Positions 63,123 through 64,000 of a DNA stretch of 64,000 bases are shown here, piece after piece. The position numbers and the translations under genes were made by a program. This DNA is from an uncultured Parabacteroides sp. (GTDB taxonomy: Bacteria > Bacteroidota > Bacteroidia > Bacteroidales > Tannerellaceae): the NCBI GenBank assembly GCA_934718155.1, contig CAKUZF010000007.1:1-64000 (forward strand), written 5' to 3'. Numbering within the stretch: the stretch's first letter is position 1; each line of letters opens with the position of its first letter. The notes beneath the pieces are model-generated. The model saw only the letters and a program-made list of their open reading frames with translations. It was not told the DNA's origin and did no database searches.

Positions 63123-64000
63123 CTATCTGGCGTCCAACAAATAGAAAGCGCCCTCCACGACAAGCTTGTCGCCCACGTTCAAGCCATTGAGCACGACCGT
63201 CTTGTCCGACTCGCTCTGACCTACCTCGATGGGCTGCTTGCGATAGGTGTGGTTGCCCAAATCCACCAACACATACATCGAGTCCTCTTCCTGCAAGATG
63301 GCCGTCGTCGGGATGCGGATCACCTCGGCCTCCTTGTCGCTCAGCTTCACCATGCCATACATCTCGGGCTTCATCAGCCGCTCCTTGTTGTCACACTCAA
63401 TCAGCACCTCCACCGAGCGGGTTTCGGGATCGAGCATCTCGCCGATGTGGTAAATCTTTCCGTTCAGGGTGCGGTCGGGCACGGCGATCAAATGGATCTC
63501 CACCTCCTCCAATGATTGCACCAAAGGCAGGTTTTTCTCCTTCACGTTGGCCACAAACCAGACTTTCTCAAGATCGGCGATGATCAAGACGGGGTCGGCA
63601 TCCTCCTTGAGATACTGCCCCATCACCAACTGGCTCTTCACCACCTCACCCTTGATGGGCGAACGAACGATCAGCGGCTGTCCTAACACAAACTGATCCG
63701 GATCGATCTGATAAACCCTCAAGGAGGCCTTGGCCTGCTCGAACTCTTGTTGTTTCATTGCGTAGTTTGCCTCAGCCTCTTCCAAGGTCTTTTGCGCACT
63801 GACCTTGTTGCGCAGCAGGTCTTGCTCGCGTCGAAGCGTCTTCGCGGCCAAGGCCAGATCCTCCTTCGCTTGGCCATAAGCCTTGCCCGCCTCGAACAGC
63901 TCGGGGGCGTTGATCTCGAAGAGCGGACTGCCGGGAGCCACCTTCTGCCCCAAGCGCACTAACGGACGAACCACACGGCCCGCCACAGGCGAAGCGATCT
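63123..64000 (-). CDS. CzcB-like adaptor protein, partial
   Basis: Membrane fusion protein of the metal pump; the frame stays open to the right edge, so the N-terminus and signal are missing. Visible parts are VRLGQKVAPGSPLFEINAPE (lipoyl-like half), a long helical hairpin, IVRSPIKGEVVKSQLVMGQY (second half), and the beta-barrel with ADLEKVWFVANVKEKNLPLV, typical of CzcB. It ends 13 bp before the RND gene. First gene of the visible operon. Confidence 0.9.
   Translation of the reverse strand, partial: IASPVAGRVVRPLVRLGQKVAPGSPLFEINAPELFEAGKAYGQAKEDLALAAKTLRREQDLLRNKVSAQKTLEEAEANYAMKQQEFEQAKASLRVYQIDPDQFVLGQPLIVRSPIKGEVVKSQLVMGQYLKEDADPVLIIADLEKVWFVANVKEKNLPLVQSLEEVEIHLIAVPDRTLNGKIYHIGEMLDPETRSVEVLIECDNKERLMKPEMYGMVKLSDKEAEVIRIPTTAILQEEDSMYVLVDLGNHTYRKQPIEVGQSESDKTVVLNGLNVGDKLVVEGAFYLLDAR

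Noticed and set aside
1..64000. tRNA genes or a replication origin
   Set aside because: Intergenic gaps were read for tRNA-like clover-leaf ends and DnaA-box clusters; none was convincing.

Overview
The window is chromosomal DNA of a Bacteroidales bacterium, most like the Porphyromonadaceae/Tannerellaceae. The evidence is a set of genes typical of that phylum: a DUF5103 type IX secretion plug protein, DUF4290, a FeoA-FeoB fusion, a V-type ATPase operon with DUF2764, a six-gene Na+-NQR, and a short SigA without region 1.1. Bacteroidetes-type -7 boxes (TAnnTTTG) lie upstream of many genes. Genus cannot be settled from the sequence. Intact murA argues against Tannerella forsythia as I remember it (a MurNAc auxotroph lacking murA). 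Nearly all of the DNA is dense housekeeping sequence.

Layout. 1-1190 is a decayed accessory patch with a broken DUF1016 gene running off the left edge, a possible RhuM remnant and two kinds of short repeat array. 1233-3472: tgt and an LptF/LptG permease. 3563-5247: pyrK-pyrD. 5330-5806: an XRE regulator with a candidate operator, followed by an 800-bp AT-rich gap rich in GTTTAC sites. 6609-8963: amn-holA diverging from an HsdR_N-domain gene. 9197-15165: nqrABCDEF. 15298-21592: DUF5103, MFS transporter, folC, a TSCPD protein, an ABM lipoprotein and a flavin oxidoreductase. 21731-27855: the envelope and isoprenoid operon DUF4290-murA-rimM-M23-dxr-rseP. 27974-29618: an MlaE/MlaF pair. 29828-31815: small genes and folK. 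31940-37195: feoAB, MATE, yihY. 37243-37616: RNase P RNA. 37854-41025: htrA, rpoD, ribE. 41095-49931: an efflux operon with two RND pumps. 50494-58011: the V-type ATPase operon. 58725-64000: a CzcCBA-like metal efflux operon that runs off the right edge.

How it fits together. Na+-NQR and a V-ATPase whose K subunit carries Na+-type ligands point to sodium-based energetics. Envelope building (murA, dxr, rseP, LptFG, MlaEF), metal handling (feoAB, CzcCBA) and multidrug efflux make up much of the rest.

The most unusual item is nqrC, whose product begins with a four-cysteine rubredoxin-like domain fused to the cytoplasmic side of the NqrC anchor helix. Other points of note are the two-RND efflux operon, two unrelated tandem repeat arrays with the same 22-bp period behind small genes, an 11-bp-periodic inverted array at the left end, MurA with Asp in place of the fosfomycin-target Cys, and Tgt lacking most of its zinc ligands. 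No clearly new multi-gene system was found. All assignments come from reading the sequence, without database searches.
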